Notes: generated from the letters alone by a model not told the origin. A stretch of 64,000 bases of DNA from Saccharicrinis sp050589685 (GCF_050589685.1 NZ_JBNGOS010000011.1:1-64000), one strand, 5' to 3'; positions 50,326 through 59,044 are shown, counted from the first letter of the stretch. Made by a program: numbers and translations.

Positions 50326-50889
50326 ATGCAAGACGATATCAAAAAAGCCGTTGAGGTTTTACAACAGGGTGGATTGATACTTTATCCTACCGACACGATC
50401 TGGGGTATCGGTTGTGATGCCTCCAATGCAGAGGCTGTTAAAAAAGTGTACGAACTCAAAAAGCGCGAAGACAGCAAAAGCATGTTGGTATTGTTGGATA
50501 ACGATGCCAGGCTGAATTCGTATGTAACTGAAGTTCCGGAGATCGCATGGGATTTGATTGAATTAAGCACCAAACCTATTACCGTTATCTACCCCAATGC
50601 CAAAAACCTGGCCGCTAACTTATTGGCAGAAGATAAAAGTGTAGGGATAAGAATCACCAAGGAAGAGTTCTCAAAGAAATTGTGCGAAAGATTTAAAAAA
50701 CCCATTGTTTCAACTTCAGCAAATATTAGTGGGGAACCTTCGCCTAAGCATTTTGGTGAGATTTCTGACGATGTTAAAAATGGGGTTGACTACATTGTTG
50801 AGTTCAGGCAGGATGAAACCAACAATCCTGCTCCATCAAGCATTGTAAAACTTGAAGTGGATGGTCAGGTAAGAATTATTAGGGAATAA
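50326..50889 (+). CDS. L-threonylcarbamoyladenylate synthase (YrdC/Sua5 family)
   Basis: 187 residues from the ATG at 50326 (MQDDIKKAVEVLQQGGLILY); a start at 50293 lies within the inverted repeat. The YrdC fold shows YPTDTIWGIGCDASNAEAVK, ELKKREDSKSMLVLLD, GIRITKEEFSKKLCERFKKP and IVSTSANISGEPSP. It makes threonylcarbamoyl-AMP for the t6A37 modification of ANN-decoding tRNAs. At 187 residues it is the short YrdC (TsaC) form without the Sua5 C-terminal domain. The thioesterase gene follows 42 bp later. Confidence 0.9.
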   Translation: MQDDIKKAVEVLQQGGLILYPTDTIWGIGCDASNAEAVKKVYELKKREDSKSMLVLLDNDARLNSYVTEVPEIAWDLIELSTKPITVIYPNAKNLAANLLAEDKSVGIRITKEEFSKKLCERFKKPIVSTSANISGEPSPKHFGEISDDVKNGVDYIVEFRQDETNNPAPSSIVKLEVDGQVRIIRE

Positions 50890-50931
50890 AAAAACACCAA
50901 GGCACTAAAAAACACGAAGGATTACTATTCA

Positions 50932-51354
50932 ATGAGCACAGAAAATATAGAATTCCACCACAAAGATCCGGTTCAAATCCGTTTTAATGATATTGACGGC
51001 CTGGGGCATGTAAATAACGCTACCGTTCAGGAATACTTTGATTTAGGTCGATTAGGCTATTTTAATAAAGTATTTGACAACCATGTAAACTGGAATGAAT
51101 TTGGTGCTGTAGTAGCTTCTATCAAAACAGATTTTTTAGCGCCCATATTCTTAAATGAGACGTTGTTTGTAAAAACCAAGATAAAAATGATTGGTGACAA
51201 AAGTATGCAACTGGTACAGCATATTGTTGACAAGAAGGGTACCATAAAAGCCACATGCAGTTCGGTTATGGTGGGCTATGACCCTAAAACTCATACCTCC
51301 AGGGTTATACCGGAAACTTGGAGACTAAGTATTGCGAAAGTTGAGGGGTGGTAA
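50932..51354 (+). CDS. acyl-CoA thioesterase, 4HBT hotdog family (YbgC/FadM-like)
   Basis: 140 residues, a single hotdog domain. FNDIDGLGHVNNATVQEYFD holds the catalytic-type Asp and the VNNA segment of the 4-hydroxybenzoyl-CoA thioesterase family. The rest (FLAPIFLNETLFVKTKIKMI, QLVQHIVDKKGTIKATCSSV) fits YbgC/FadM-like thioesterases. The substrate acyl chain is unknown. It lies 42 bp after the YrdC/Sua5 gene, within CACCAAGGCAC-type spacer sequence, and may be co-transcribed with it. It converges with ruvC, 9 bp apart. Confidence 0.87.
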   Translation: MSTENIEFHHKDPVQIRFNDIDGLGHVNNATVQEYFDLGRLGYFNKVFDNHVNWNEFGAVVASIKTDFLAPIFLNETLFVKTKIKMIGDKSMQLVQHIVDKKGTIKATCSSVMVGYDPKTHTSRVIPETWRLSIAKVEGW

Positions 51355-51363
51355 AACCATGCC

Positions 51364-51918
51364 CTACTTTTTAATCCTTCCGGGGTTTTTGCCGATGAAT
51401 TCTTTCCAGCTTTTAACCGACTTCCCGGTCTTTAGATTCTGATTCTGGAAGAAATGGCAAAGTGCCGCAGCAACACCATCGGTGGCATCGAGATACTTAG
51501 GCTCTGATTCTATTTTAAGATAGCGCGAAAGGAAATTAGCCACCTGCTCTTTACTTGCGCCACCATTGCCGGTAATAGCCTGTTTGATTTTTAGAGGGGC
51601 ATATTCAAATACGGGAAGGTCGCGGGAAAGGGCGGCCGCCATAGCCACCCCTTGTGCACGCCCAAGCTTAAGCATGGATTGCACATTTTTACCGAAAAAA
51701 GGGGCTTCTATCGCCAGTTCGTCGGGATGGTAATTATCACAAAGCCGGATAATTGTTTCGTATATTTTTTTGAGTTTGATATAATGGTTGTCGTATTTTT
51801 GCAGTTCCAGGACGCCCATTGAAACCAACGTGGCTTTATTACCCAGCACCTTTAGAACGCCATAGCCCATCACCGTTGTACCGGGATCAACACCTAATAT
51901 AATGCGTTCTTTGACCAC
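51364..51918 (-). CDS. ruvC: crossover junction endodeoxyribonuclease RuvC
   Basis: 184 residues. The metal-binding acidic residues are the Asp in LGVDPGTTVMGYGV, the Glu in LAIEAPFFGKNVQS and the pair in YLDATDGVAAALCH. KQAITGNGGASKEQVANFL is the DNA-binding region. It resolves Holliday junctions. The DUF4286 gene ends 8 bp upstream and serS lies before that, so the three may form one transcript. The C-terminus has a short basic tail (GKNPGRIKK). Confidence 0.94.
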   Translation of the reverse strand: MVKERIILGVDPGTTVMGYGVLKVLGNKATLVSMGVLELQKYDNHYIKLKKIYETIIRLCDNYHPDELAIEAPFFGKNVQSMLKLGRAQGVAMAAALSRDLPVFEYAPLKIKQAITGNGGASKEQVANFLSRYLKIESEPKYLDATDGVAAALCHFFQNQNLKTGKSVKSWKEFIGKNPGRIKK

Positions 51919-51926
51919 TCAATTAA

Positions 51927-52235
51927 CTATAAAGATTTTAATATAGTGCTGAAATATAAAGCATCCTGCCCAAATTCCGAGCTCATTTGTCCAAGTACGA
52001 CAAGGGATTGTTTGTTAATAGCCTCCAGATCCGACGGTGTCGCCACCTTACATTGCACAGAAACAGTTCGCTCCTCTTTTTTTTCGGCTGCCATCACTTC
52101 ATAAATCCCTATCTCACTCATAGGAATCAGGTTCTTGATCAATGGCTTGTAGGTGTCCCTGACCCACTTATCCCACATTTCGAATTTGCTTATGTTGATT
52201 ACAAAAGTTGTGTTGAATATAAACATATAATTCAT
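51927..52235 (-). CDS. DUF4286 family protein
   Basis: 102 residues. The N-terminus MNYMFIFNTTFVINISKFEM and the central VRDTYKPLIKNLIPMSEIGI follow the pattern of DUF4286, a small ferredoxin-fold-like family of Bacteroidota with unknown function. EERTVSVQCKVATPSDL and the ending LGQMSSEFGQDALYFSTIL complete it. It sits between serS (57 bp) and ruvC (8 bp) on the same strand. Confidence 0.8.
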   Translation of the reverse strand: MNYMFIFNTTFVINISKFEMWDKWVRDTYKPLIKNLIPMSEIGIYEVMAAEKKEERTVSVQCKVATPSDLEAINKQSLVVLGQMSSEFGQDALYFSTILKSL

Positions 52236-52292
52236 TCAATTAAGGAATGTTGCCCCTGCCGTCCAGGCAGGGAACAAAAATAAAATTGTCTA

Positions 52293-53567
52293 CTATTTTA
52301 TGTTATCAAACCCACAATACGGAACCAATACATCTGGTATTTTAATTCCTTCAGGAGTTTGGTTGTTTTCAAGAATAGCAGCCACAATACGAGGTAATGC
52401 CAAAGCACTTCCGTTTAAGGTATGCGCCAATTCCGGCTTTTTCATGTCTTTGCCCTTATATCTGCATTTTAAACGATTGGCCTGATAACTTTCAAAATTG
52501 GATACCGAACTAACCTCTAACCAGCGTTCTTGAGCCGCCGAATATACTTCAAAATCAAATGTTAATGCCGACGTAAAGCTGATATCGCCACCACACAAAC
52601 GCAAAATACGGTAGGGTAATCCTAGTTTGTTCACCAATCCTTCAACATGAGCTACCATATTATTTAATGCTTCATACGATTTTTCGGGATGGGAGATTTG
52701 CACGATCTCCACCTTATCGAACTGGTGCAGGCGGTTTAATCCGCGGACATGTGCGCCCCATGAACCAGCCTCGCGGCGAAAACATGGCGTGTAGGCCATA
52801 TTTTTAATGGGCAAATCCTCTTCTTTCACAACCTCATCGCGATAAATATTGGTAACCGGAACCTCCGCCGTTGGTATTAGATACAAATTATCGGCCGTAG
52901 CATGATACATCATACCTTCTTTGTCGGGTAACTGACCAGTACCAAAACCCGAATCTTCGTTCACAACAATCGGAGGCAGCACTTCCAAATAACCTGCCTT
53001 TTCACCTTCATCTAAAAAGAAACTGATTAATGCGCGTTGCAACCGGGCGCCCTTACCTTTATATACGGGAAAACCTGCCCCTGTGATCTTAGTACCCAGC
53101 TTGAAATCTATAATATCATATTTCTCGATCAACTCCCAGTGCGGAAGTTTCTCGCCTACAATTTCTTTTATTACACCGCCTTCTTTCACCATCTCGTTAT
53201 CCTCATCGCTATTTCCCTGAGGTACGGATGGATGCGGAACATTTGGAAGCTTAACCAACTCAATATCTAAAGCAGCCGTTGTATCATTCAACTGGCTGTT
53301 TAATTCCTTGATGGCTTCTTTTAGATTGGCTGTTTTTGATTTTGCCTCATTTGCTTCCTGCGCCTTCCCCTGCTTAAACAACATCCCAATCTCTTTGGAT
53401 AAGGTGTTCATTTCGGCCTGTTTTTGATCAACCGCACTTTGGGTAGCCTTACGGTTATCGTCAAGTTCAACGATAGATTCAACTATCTGGGCAGCATCAA
53501 AGCGCTTTATTTTAAGACGATTTATCACTTCGTCCTTGTTCTCGCGGATAAATTTAAGCGTAAGCAT
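52293..53567 (-). CDS. serS: seryl-tRNA synthetase SerS
   Basis: 424 residues, class II. The N-terminal coiled-coil arm (about 1-110) binds the long variable arm of tRNASer. Class II motifs are YLIPTAEVPVTNIYRDEV, FRREAGSWGAHVRGLNRLHQ (motif 2), and LNGSALALPRIVAAILEN (motif 3). It charges tRNASer (and, for selenocysteine users, tRNASec). Upstream lies the rpmA terminator, so it has its own promoter, not identified. Probable downstream partners are DUF4286 and ruvC. Confidence 0.96.
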   Translation of the reverse strand: MLTLKFIRENKDEVINRLKIKRFDAAQIVESIVELDDNRKATQSAVDQKQAEMNTLSKEIGMLFKQGKAQEANEAKSKTANLKEAIKELNSQLNDTTAALDIELVKLPNVPHPSVPQGNSDEDNEMVKEGGVIKEIVGEKLPHWELIEKYDIIDFKLGTKITGAGFPVYKGKGARLQRALISFFLDEGEKAGYLEVLPPIVVNEDSGFGTGQLPDKEGMMYHATADNLYLIPTAEVPVTNIYRDEVVKEEDLPIKNMAYTPCFRREAGSWGAHVRGLNRLHQFDKVEIVQISHPEKSYEALNNMVAHVEGLVNKLGLPYRILRLCGGDISFTSALTFDFEVYSAAQERWLEVSSVSNFESYQANRLKCRYKGKDMKKPELAHTLNGSALALPRIVAAILENNQTPEGIKIPDVLVPYCGFDNIK

Positions 53568-53603
53568 TATATTTCGTGTATTCTGGTTTGTTAGTCTACG
53601 GAT

Positions 53604-53650
53604 AAAAAAAATCTCCTGAATCCGTTACGAAAGTAACAAAAACAGGAGAC
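53604..53650 (-). terminator. terminator of the rplU-rpmA operon
   Basis: TCTCCTG (53612-53618) pairs with CAGGAGA (53643-53649), and on the minus strand a run of eight U's follows. It lies about 25 bp downstream of the rpmA stop and ahead of serS. Confidence 0.85.
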
Positions 53651-53674
53651 TCTTAAAATCATTACAAATCTTTT

Positions 53675-53938
53675 TTATTCAGCAGCAAAAGGCTCAACTG
53701 AAACATAAGATCTGTCGTTTCTTTTTTTACGGAATGTTACTGTTCCATCAATAAGTGCAAATAAAGTATGGTCTTTTCCCATACCTACATTGTCACCTGG
53801 GTGATGCTGAGTGCCTCTTTGGCGAACGATGATGTTACCGGCTCTGGCAGACTGGCCACCAAAAATTTTAACACCTAAACGTTTACTTTCGGACTCCCTA
53901 CCGTTTTTCGAACTACCGACTCCTTTTTTATGTGCCAT
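53675..53938 (-). CDS. rpmA: 50S ribosomal protein L27
   Basis: 87 residues, typical of L27. The N-terminus MAHKKGVGSSKNGRESESKR, with its GSSKNGR tract, reaches the peptidyl-transferase centre; GVKIFGGQSARAGNIIVRQR and HPGDNVGMGKDHTLFALIDG follow. There is no N-terminal extension of the kind that needs cleavage in Firmicutes. It lies 17 bp after rplU, in the conserved rplU-rpmA pair. Confidence 0.97.
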   Translation of the reverse strand: MAHKKGVGSSKNGRESESKRLGVKIFGGQSARAGNIIVRQRGTQHHPGDNVGMGKDHTLFALIDGTVTFRKKRNDRSYVSVEPFAAE

Positions 53939-53955
53939 CTTATTCTAATTTTTTA

Positions 53956-54270
53956 TTATCCAACTAAAATGTCTTCAATTTGAATTTGAGAAAATTGTTG
54001 ACGGTGACCGTTTTTCTTCTTGTAACCTTTTCTTCTTTTCTTTTTGAAAACGATTACCTTATCACCTTTAACGTGTGTAAGTACCTTAGCGGTAACTTTA
54101 GCCCCCTCTACAACTGGTGCTCCTACCTGAACAGTTCCATCGTTGTCGATTAGCATCACTTTTTCAAATTCAACAGCAGCTCCTTCTTCTTGAGCCAGAC
54201 GGTGTACATAAATCTTGCTGTCTTTTTCTACTTTAAATTGCTGTCCTGCAATATCTACAATCGCGTACAT
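53956..54270 (-). CDS. rplU: 50S ribosomal protein L21
   Basis: 104 residues from the ATG at 54270 (MYAIVDIAGQQFKVEKDSKI); the preceding GTG codon is not needed. VEFEKVMLIDNDGTVQVGAP and IVFKKKRRKGYKKKNGHRQQ are L21 signatures; the basic C-terminal loop binds 23S rRNA. It forms an operon with rpmA under a good promoter at 54359-54389. Confidence 0.96.
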   Translation of the reverse strand: MYAIVDIAGQQFKVEKDSKIYVHRLAQEEGAAVEFEKVMLIDNDGTVQVGAPVVEGAKVTAKVLTHVKGDKVIVFKKKRRKGYKKKNGHRQQFSQIQIEDILVG

Positions 54271-54358
54271 CACAAATTGTTTAAAAATTTAATCCAGGAG
54301 GCGGGCTTCTCTCTCATAATCAGCCACTTTACCATGCCCCACAAGAAACATTGGAGTG

Positions 54359-54389
54359 CAAAAGTACACATTAATTTTATTCCTGCAAA
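54359..54389 (-). promoter_or_regulatory. promoter of rplU-rpmA
   Basis: On the minus strand a -33 TTTG (54389-54386) and a -7 TACTTTTG (54366-54359) with 19-bp spacing match the Bacteroidetes consensus. Transcription would start about 80 bp before the rplU ATG. Confidence 0.8.
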
Positions 54390-54570
54390 AATATTTTATT
54401 TAAAAGCATGAATTTCAATACGATTAGTTAATAGTTGATTGGCCAATAGCGCTTAAAATTACCTAATTAGGCTATACTAAAACTGATAATGCTGTAAGTA
54501 TCATTAGTCGATACATTCGCTTTCGTGTTAAAACATACAAGACTGCATAATAACAAATGAGATATTTCTT

Positions 54571-54746
54571 TTAACCCGGATTATGCATTAGAACTTCGTC
54601 GTGAACATTGAAAGTGCAATAAAACAAGGCTTTACTGAAACGAGGCATCGCATCGTTATGGTGAGTTGAAGCGAAGCAGCGGAGTGTCTTGTTTTGAAAA
54701 CAATTTCAATGTGTAATAGATTTTCTAATGCATATTGCGGGTTTAA
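54571..54746. repeat. 176-bp nested inverted-repeat element (MITE-like), no coding capacity
   Basis: The outer arms TTAACCCGGATTATGCATTA(GAA) at 54571-54593 and the reverse complement at 54723-54746 match over 23 positions with two mismatches and one gap. Inside, ACATTGAAA (54605-54613) pairs with TTTCAATGT (54704-54712), and AAAACAAG (54621-54628) with CTTGTTTT (54688-54695). The whole could fold as one long interrupted hairpin. The ends carry TTAA, which could be a target-site motif. It may be a miniature mobile element or a structured RNA; which is unknown. Confidence 0.7.
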
Positions 54747-54929
54747 TTGACTATACCATTATCCATGTTACAAAAAGTTAGTTGTCCCAAAATCACAATC
54801 CACTTTTGACTACTGACCAATATGCTTTGTTGAACTGCTGATATAAGTTCGAACTTTGTTAAAAACATTTTGTTATATTTGTTTTAATATTATAAACATT
54901 ACGTGTCTTCGCTATATCGAAGTTAGTCT

Positions 54930-55526
54930 ATGAGCAAAAAGAAAATTAAACTAAATATACTTGGCTTGTCCTATAGCCAAACCCAATCGGGAGCGTATGC
55001 TTTGGTTTTGGCCGAAGAAGAAGGAGAAAGAAGAATTCCTATTATTATTGGAGGGGTAGAAGCACAATCTATTGCTATTAAATTAGAAGGACTTGAACCA
55101 CCCCGTCCGCTCACCCACGATCTGTTTTTAAACTTCTCGCGTGCTTTTGGCATCGAAATTATTGAGGTAGTTATTTATAAACTGGAAGAAGGTATTTTTT
55201 ACTCCGAGCTGGTTTGCAAAAAGGATGGGGAACAATTAAGAATTGACTCCAGAACTTCTGACGCGGTGGCACTGTCTTTACGCTTCAATTGTCCAATTTA
55301 TACGTACGAAACAATTATCGAATCGGCGGGTATCGTGCTCGATGTTAGCAAAGACAAGGAGTTGGAGTTAGATGTTGATGAGCATGCCGCCAAAGGAGGA
55401 GAGTCAAAATATTCAAAAAAATCGTTGGACGACCTTCATAAGCTATTGGATGAGGCCATTGGTAACGAAGATTACGAAAAAGCTTCAGAAATAAGGGACG
55501 AAATTCAAAAAAGAAGTGCATCCTAA
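54930..55526 (+). CDS. bifunctional nuclease family protein (DUF151) with UvrB/C motif
   Basis: 198 residues. Residues about 1-135 form the DUF151/bifunctional nuclease domain: GLSYSQTQSGAYALVLAEEE, RIPIIIGGVEAQSIAIKLEG, RPLTHDLFLNF and IDSRTSDAVALSLRFNCPIY. The C-terminal segment (about 160-195, LDDLHKLLDEAIGNEDYEKA and ASEIRDEIQ) is a UVR helical-hairpin motif, which in UvrB/UvrC mediates protein contacts. The family has reported RNase/DNase activity in plants and mycobacteria; the bacterial role is uncertain. nupC follows after 33 bp and is probably co-transcribed. Confidence 0.88.
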   Translation: MSKKKIKLNILGLSYSQTQSGAYALVLAEEEGERRIPIIIGGVEAQSIAIKLEGLEPPRPLTHDLFLNFSRAFGIEIIEVVIYKLEEGIFYSELVCKKDGEQLRIDSRTSDAVALSLRFNCPIYTYETIIESAGIVLDVSKDKELELDVDEHAAKGGESKYSKKSLDDLHKLLDEAIGNEDYEKASEIRDEIQKRSAS

Positions 55527-55559
55527 CATTCAATTATAAACCTCATACATCAGGGATTC

Positions 55560-56957
55560 ATGAGTAAAAAATTTATTCTGGTCATTGCTATGCTTTTACT
55601 GGCGGTGACACAACCCGCCTGGGCCAATTCGGTTGTTGAAACAACGCATGGCAGTGGCATATCCTTTCCAGGTGTTGCCAGGGGGGTTATTGGAATGATT
55701 GTTTTAATTGGCATAGCCTGGGTTTTCAGCACTAATAAAAAAGCAATAAACTGGAAGGTGGTTGGTATCGGGGTTTCTATTCAACTGATATTGGCCATTT
55801 CTATTTTAAACATCCCCTTTGTTCAATCCTTTTTTGAGTTTGTTAGTAGAGGTTTTGTTCAGGTATTAAACTTTACAGAAGCCGGTACTGCCTTTTTATT
55901 TAAAAGTTTTGGTTCCGGAGAAATTGAGTCTCCCCTATTGAACTTCGCCGTAACTATTCTGCCTACCATTGTATTTTTCTCTGCTTTGACAAGCCTTCTG
56001 TTTTATTTCGGTATCATTCAAAAGGTGGTATATGTTTTAGCCTTGGCAATGACCAAATTAATGCGCTTATCGGGTGCCGAGAGCCTATCCGTGGCAGGAA
56101 ATATTTTTCTTGGCCAGACAGAATCCCCACTGATGATCAAAGCCTATCTCGATAAAATGAACCGTTCGGAGATGCTATTGGTAATGTCGGGAGGAATGGC
56201 TACCCTGGCAGGAGGCGTACTGGCCGTTTATATTAAAATTTTGGGCGGAGGAGACCCTGCTCAGGAGGTGATGTATGCCAAACACCTGCTGGCTGCTTCC
56301 ATTATGGCGGCACCCGGTGTAGTTGTCATTTCAAAAATACTGCTTCCTCAGACAGAAAAAATTGACAACGAGGTAATTGTTGGCAAAGAGAAAATAGGTA
56401 AAAACGTACTGGATGCCATATCCAACGGAACCACAGAAGGACTAAAACTGGCTGTTAACGTAGGTGCCATGCTATTGGTATTTATTGCATTTATTGCAAT
56501 GGCCAATTATATTTTCCTGAAAATAGGTCATTACTCCGGTTTAAACGAGATAATTGCGAATGGCACTAATGGTGAATATTCCGAATTGAACCTGCAATTT
56601 ATCCTGGGATATCTATTTTCTCCTTTGATGTGGCTGATAGGTGTTTGCAAAGAGGATATAGACCTGGTAGGACGTGTTTTGGGCGAGAAACTGATTATGA
56701 CCGAGTTTATTGGTTATGTGAGCCTGGGAGAATTGAAAGAGGCGGGAGCCTTTGCCCAACAAAAATCGGTTTACATAGCTACCTATGTACTTTGCGGCTT
56801 TGCTAATTTCGCATCCATCGGTATTCAGATAGGAGGTATTGGCGCAATAGCCCCAAGCCAGCGCGTTACATTAACTCAGTTAGGTGTTCGGGCCTTATTG
56901 GCAGGAACGTTGGCATCGCTTCTTTCTGCTACTATTGTTGGAATGATATTGGGTTAA
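55560..56957 (+). CDS. concentrative nucleoside transporter NupC family
   Basis: 465 residues with a cleavable or N-terminal hydrophobic segment (MSKKFILVIAMLLLAV, then WANS) and about nine further membrane segments. CNT family motifs are present: VAGNIFLGQTESPLMIKAYL (substrate and Na+/H+ binding), EMLLVMSGGMATLAGGVLAV and SIGIQIGGIGAIAPSQR near the C-terminus. It imports nucleosides using a sodium or proton gradient. It may pair functionally with the nuclease-domain protein just upstream, but that is inference from adjacency. Confidence 0.9.
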   Translation: MSKKFILVIAMLLLAVTQPAWANSVVETTHGSGISFPGVARGVIGMIVLIGIAWVFSTNKKAINWKVVGIGVSIQLILAISILNIPFVQSFFEFVSRGFVQVLNFTEAGTAFLFKSFGSGEIESPLLNFAVTILPTIVFFSALTSLLFYFGIIQKVVYVLALAMTKLMRLSGAESLSVAGNIFLGQTESPLMIKAYLDKMNRSEMLLVMSGGMATLAGGVLAVYIKILGGGDPAQEVMYAKHLLAASIMAAPGVVVISKILLPQTEKIDNEVIVGKEKIGKNVLDAISNGTTEGLKLAVNVGAMLLVFIAFIAMANYIFLKIGHYSGLNEIIANGTNGEYSELNLQFILGYLFSPLMWLIGVCKEDIDLVGRVLGEKLIMTEFIGYVSLGELKEAGAFAQQKSVYIATYVLCGFANFASIGIQIGGIGAIAPSQRVTLTQLGVRALLAGTLASLLSATIVGMILG

Positions 56958-57128
56958 AGACATTTAAATTTTTCTTAGCGACAGGGAGATTATTTACAAC
57001 GTGCAAATATTTTCCCCGTCACTTTTTTTTGCGTACTTGTAACTTATCTTCACTCACAAGCGTCTCACCTAATATCTATCGGCATACCTTAATCATTATA
57101 ATATTCAAATAGTATAACTTTCATAATC

Positions 57129-58172
57129 ATGCAAAAACTAAAAATTTATTTTGTCGTTGCTGCTGTGCTTTTAAGTATGAACAATTGCATAATCAATGAA
57201 GTAAGCGGGCATGCGAATATAGTTATCGACCAAGCTGAAATAGACTTTGAAAACGTGGCAAGCCTTGTTGTGAACGGTTCGTTTTGTAACGTAAACATTG
57301 ATAGCCACAGCTCAGACAACCTTCTTTTTAAGGGTGAAATTAAATCCAGCAAACAGCGTGATGACATTAAAATCAAGTACAAACAAAATGGCGCTAAACT
57401 AGTGGTGTGGATCGAAAGACCCAAAACGCTAAGAGGCTCTTTTAAAGGAGTACTTGATTTCAAGGTGCCCACCAACACCAATATAGATGTCGACAATTCA
57501 TCGGGAAGCATGTATGTGGCCAATATCGGGCAAAGCACGATTGAACTCAAGGCAAGCTCCGGAAGCATTAGGGTCGAAAATGTTGACAGCCATCTCGAAG
57601 CTAAAACCAGCTCAGGAAGTTTAAAAATTAATAATATAAGGGGTGACCTGACTTGCATATCCTCGTCAGGCAGCCAATCCATTGTAGAGGTTGCTGGAGA
57701 CGTAATCTCCAAATTATCTTCTGGAAGTATTAGCATGGAAGACATTAAAGGCAATGTTGTTAGCGAAAGCTCATCTGGCTCCCAAAGCATACAATTGGTG
57801 AAAGGAAATATAAAAGCTACAGCATCATCGGGTAGTATCCATCTTAACGATATACATGGTCATGTTAAAGCTAAGGCGAGTTCCGGCAGCATTAAACTGA
57901 ACAACATCACAGGGGCGCTTGATCTTTACACTTCCAGCGGGGGACAATATGGCGAAGAGATCATGCTTACGGGCAATTCGTCGTTTAAATCTTCATCGGG
58001 CGGCATTAAAATTGGGGTATTAAACTCCGCGGATGAACTTTCTTTTGACCTAACAGCCTCTTCCGGCGGATTACAAGCAAAAGGTATCAACGGGAGAAAG
58101 GAACTAAAAATTAACAAAGGGGCCATACTGATAACGGGCGCCAGTTCATCAGGAGGACAAAAATATTATTAA
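57129..58172 (+). CDS. DUF4097-like secreted beta-solenoid protein with 18-residue repeats
   Basis: 347 residues. The N-terminus MQKLKIYFVVAAVLLSMNNC resembles a lipoprotein signal with Cys20 as anchor, although the lipobox is not ideal. Residues about 30-120 form a head domain (GIN/DUF4097-like). From residue 124 the motif SSGS recurs at 124, 143, 161, 179, 197, 215, 233 and 251, an exact 18-residue period after the first; less regular SSGG turns follow to the end. Each unit would form one rung of a right-handed beta-solenoid. It is probably exposed in the periplasm or on the outer surface. The function is unknown; adhesion or lattice roles are possible. Confidence 0.8.
   Translation: MQKLKIYFVVAAVLLSMNNCIINEVSGHANIVIDQAEIDFENVASLVVNGSFCNVNIDSHSSDNLLFKGEIKSSKQRDDIKIKYKQNGAKLVVWIERPKTLRGSFKGVLDFKVPTNTNIDVDNSSGSMYVANIGQSTIELKASSGSIRVENVDSHLEAKTSSGSLKINNIRGDLTCISSSGSQSIVEVAGDVISKLSSGSISMEDIKGNVVSESSSGSQSIQLVKGNIKATASSGSIHLNDIHGHVKAKASSGSIKLNNITGALDLYTSSGGQYGEEIMLTGNSSFKSSSGGIKIGVLNSADELSFDLTASSGGLQAKGINGRKELKINKGAILITGASSSGGQKYY
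57498..57932 (+). repeat. 54-bp tandem coding repeats (SSGS solenoid rungs)
   Basis: Eight consecutive units code for SSGS-headed repeats: the first of 19 codons, the other seven of exactly 18. The DNA copies are diverged, so the repeat is conserved at protein level and not a recent expansion. Confidence 0.8.
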
Positions 58173-58271
58173 TCCGTTTAATCCTTGCACTTTTCCAAAG
58201 TTTTGAGCTTTAGAAAAGTTGTTATAAATCGAGATAAATGATATCTTGTGTTTACACACATACAAGTTCAC

Positions 58272-58913
58272 ATGAGCACGTTCGATTATTCCATTGCATA
58301 CCACCTCACTTCCGATTTACAGGAAGACAAAAACGGCAAATATATTTGTAATTACAAAGCCGATATCAAGGTAAACAAATCGTCCGGGGACTATTTAAAA
58401 GTTGGACAGTTCAGTTTTACCATCATACTTTTGAACCAGATTCGACATGCAGGTCTTCAGCTGATAAAAATATTGGAACAACAGGAAGAATTAATTAATC
58501 CCTGCGAACAATTTGTAAAATTGGAGACCGGCGAATTTAAAAACGATTTAAAAGAAGTTATCCAGGGCAACATCTGCATTATTCACCAACTGGATTTACT
58601 TCCCGGGTTTAGGGGAAAAAATATTGGCGCCAGTGTGATTGAAGATTTTTGCTGTCGGTTCAAATCCATGTTTTCAGTACTCGCTGTTGAAGTGGAGCCA
58701 TTCCAAATTACCACCATGAAGAAAAAGCGAAAAACAGGGGGTGAATTGGATGAATTTTCAAAAGCCATGAAATACGAGGATGACGTTTTTGATGAAGAAA
58801 CAGCAAAATTAAAGCTGTTTTCGTTCTTCCAAAAGGTAGGTTTTAGTTACTTGAAAAAAGACTGGTTTTATATGAGCACATCGGTGACAAAACCGAAAGC
58901 GATAAATCATTAG
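58272..58913 (+). CDS. GNAT-like hypothetical protein
   Basis: 213 residues from the ATG at 58272 (MSTFDYSIAYHLTSDLQE); a GTG at 58248 is less likely. The N-terminal half is not recognised. Residues about 110-150 read IIHQLDLLPGFRGKNIGASV with an RGKNIG segment like the acyl-CoA pyrophosphate loop (R/Q-x-x-G-x-G/A) of N-acetyltransferases, and the FFQKVGFSYLKKDWFYM ending is like the C-terminal GNAT strands. So a GCN5-type fold is plausible with unknown substrate. It is monocistronic, with a terminator after it. Confidence 0.65.
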   Translation: MSTFDYSIAYHLTSDLQEDKNGKYICNYKADIKVNKSSGDYLKVGQFSFTIILLNQIRHAGLQLIKILEQQEELINPCEQFVKLETGEFKNDLKEVIQGNICIIHQLDLLPGFRGKNIGASVIEDFCCRFKSMFSVLAVEVEPFQITTMKKKRKTGGELDEFSKAMKYEDDVFDEETAKLKLFSFFQKVGFSYLKKDWFYMSTSVTKPKAINH

Positions 58914-58919
58914 AAAAAC

Positions 58920-58960
58920 AAAGCCCGAAGAAATCAATCCCCGGGCTTTAATTATTTTTT
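58920..58960 (+). terminator. terminator after the GNAT-like gene
   Basis: AAAGCCCG (58920-58927) pairs with CGGGCTTT (58942-58949) around a 14-nt loop and is followed by a T-rich stretch ending TTTTTT. It lies just beyond the stop at 58913. Confidence 0.8.
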
Positions 58961-59044
58961 AGAGCCTATTGCATCTTACCGCCAATTGAAAAATCCAGGT
59001 GGCGAGATGTTATTTAACTCCATATGTATTGTTTAGTCTGTAAG

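Larger units (their letters stand above)
54271..54929. other. 659-bp divergent intergenic region
   Basis: Between rplU (minus) and the bifunctional nuclease gene (plus) there is no ORF. It holds the rplU promoter, the inverted-repeat element at 54571-54746, and scattered ATTAGTTAATAGTTGATTGG- and GACTACTGACCAATATG-type words similar to the spacer upstream of the YrdC/Sua5 gene. No tRNA or riboswitch fold was recognised. Confidence 0.5.
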
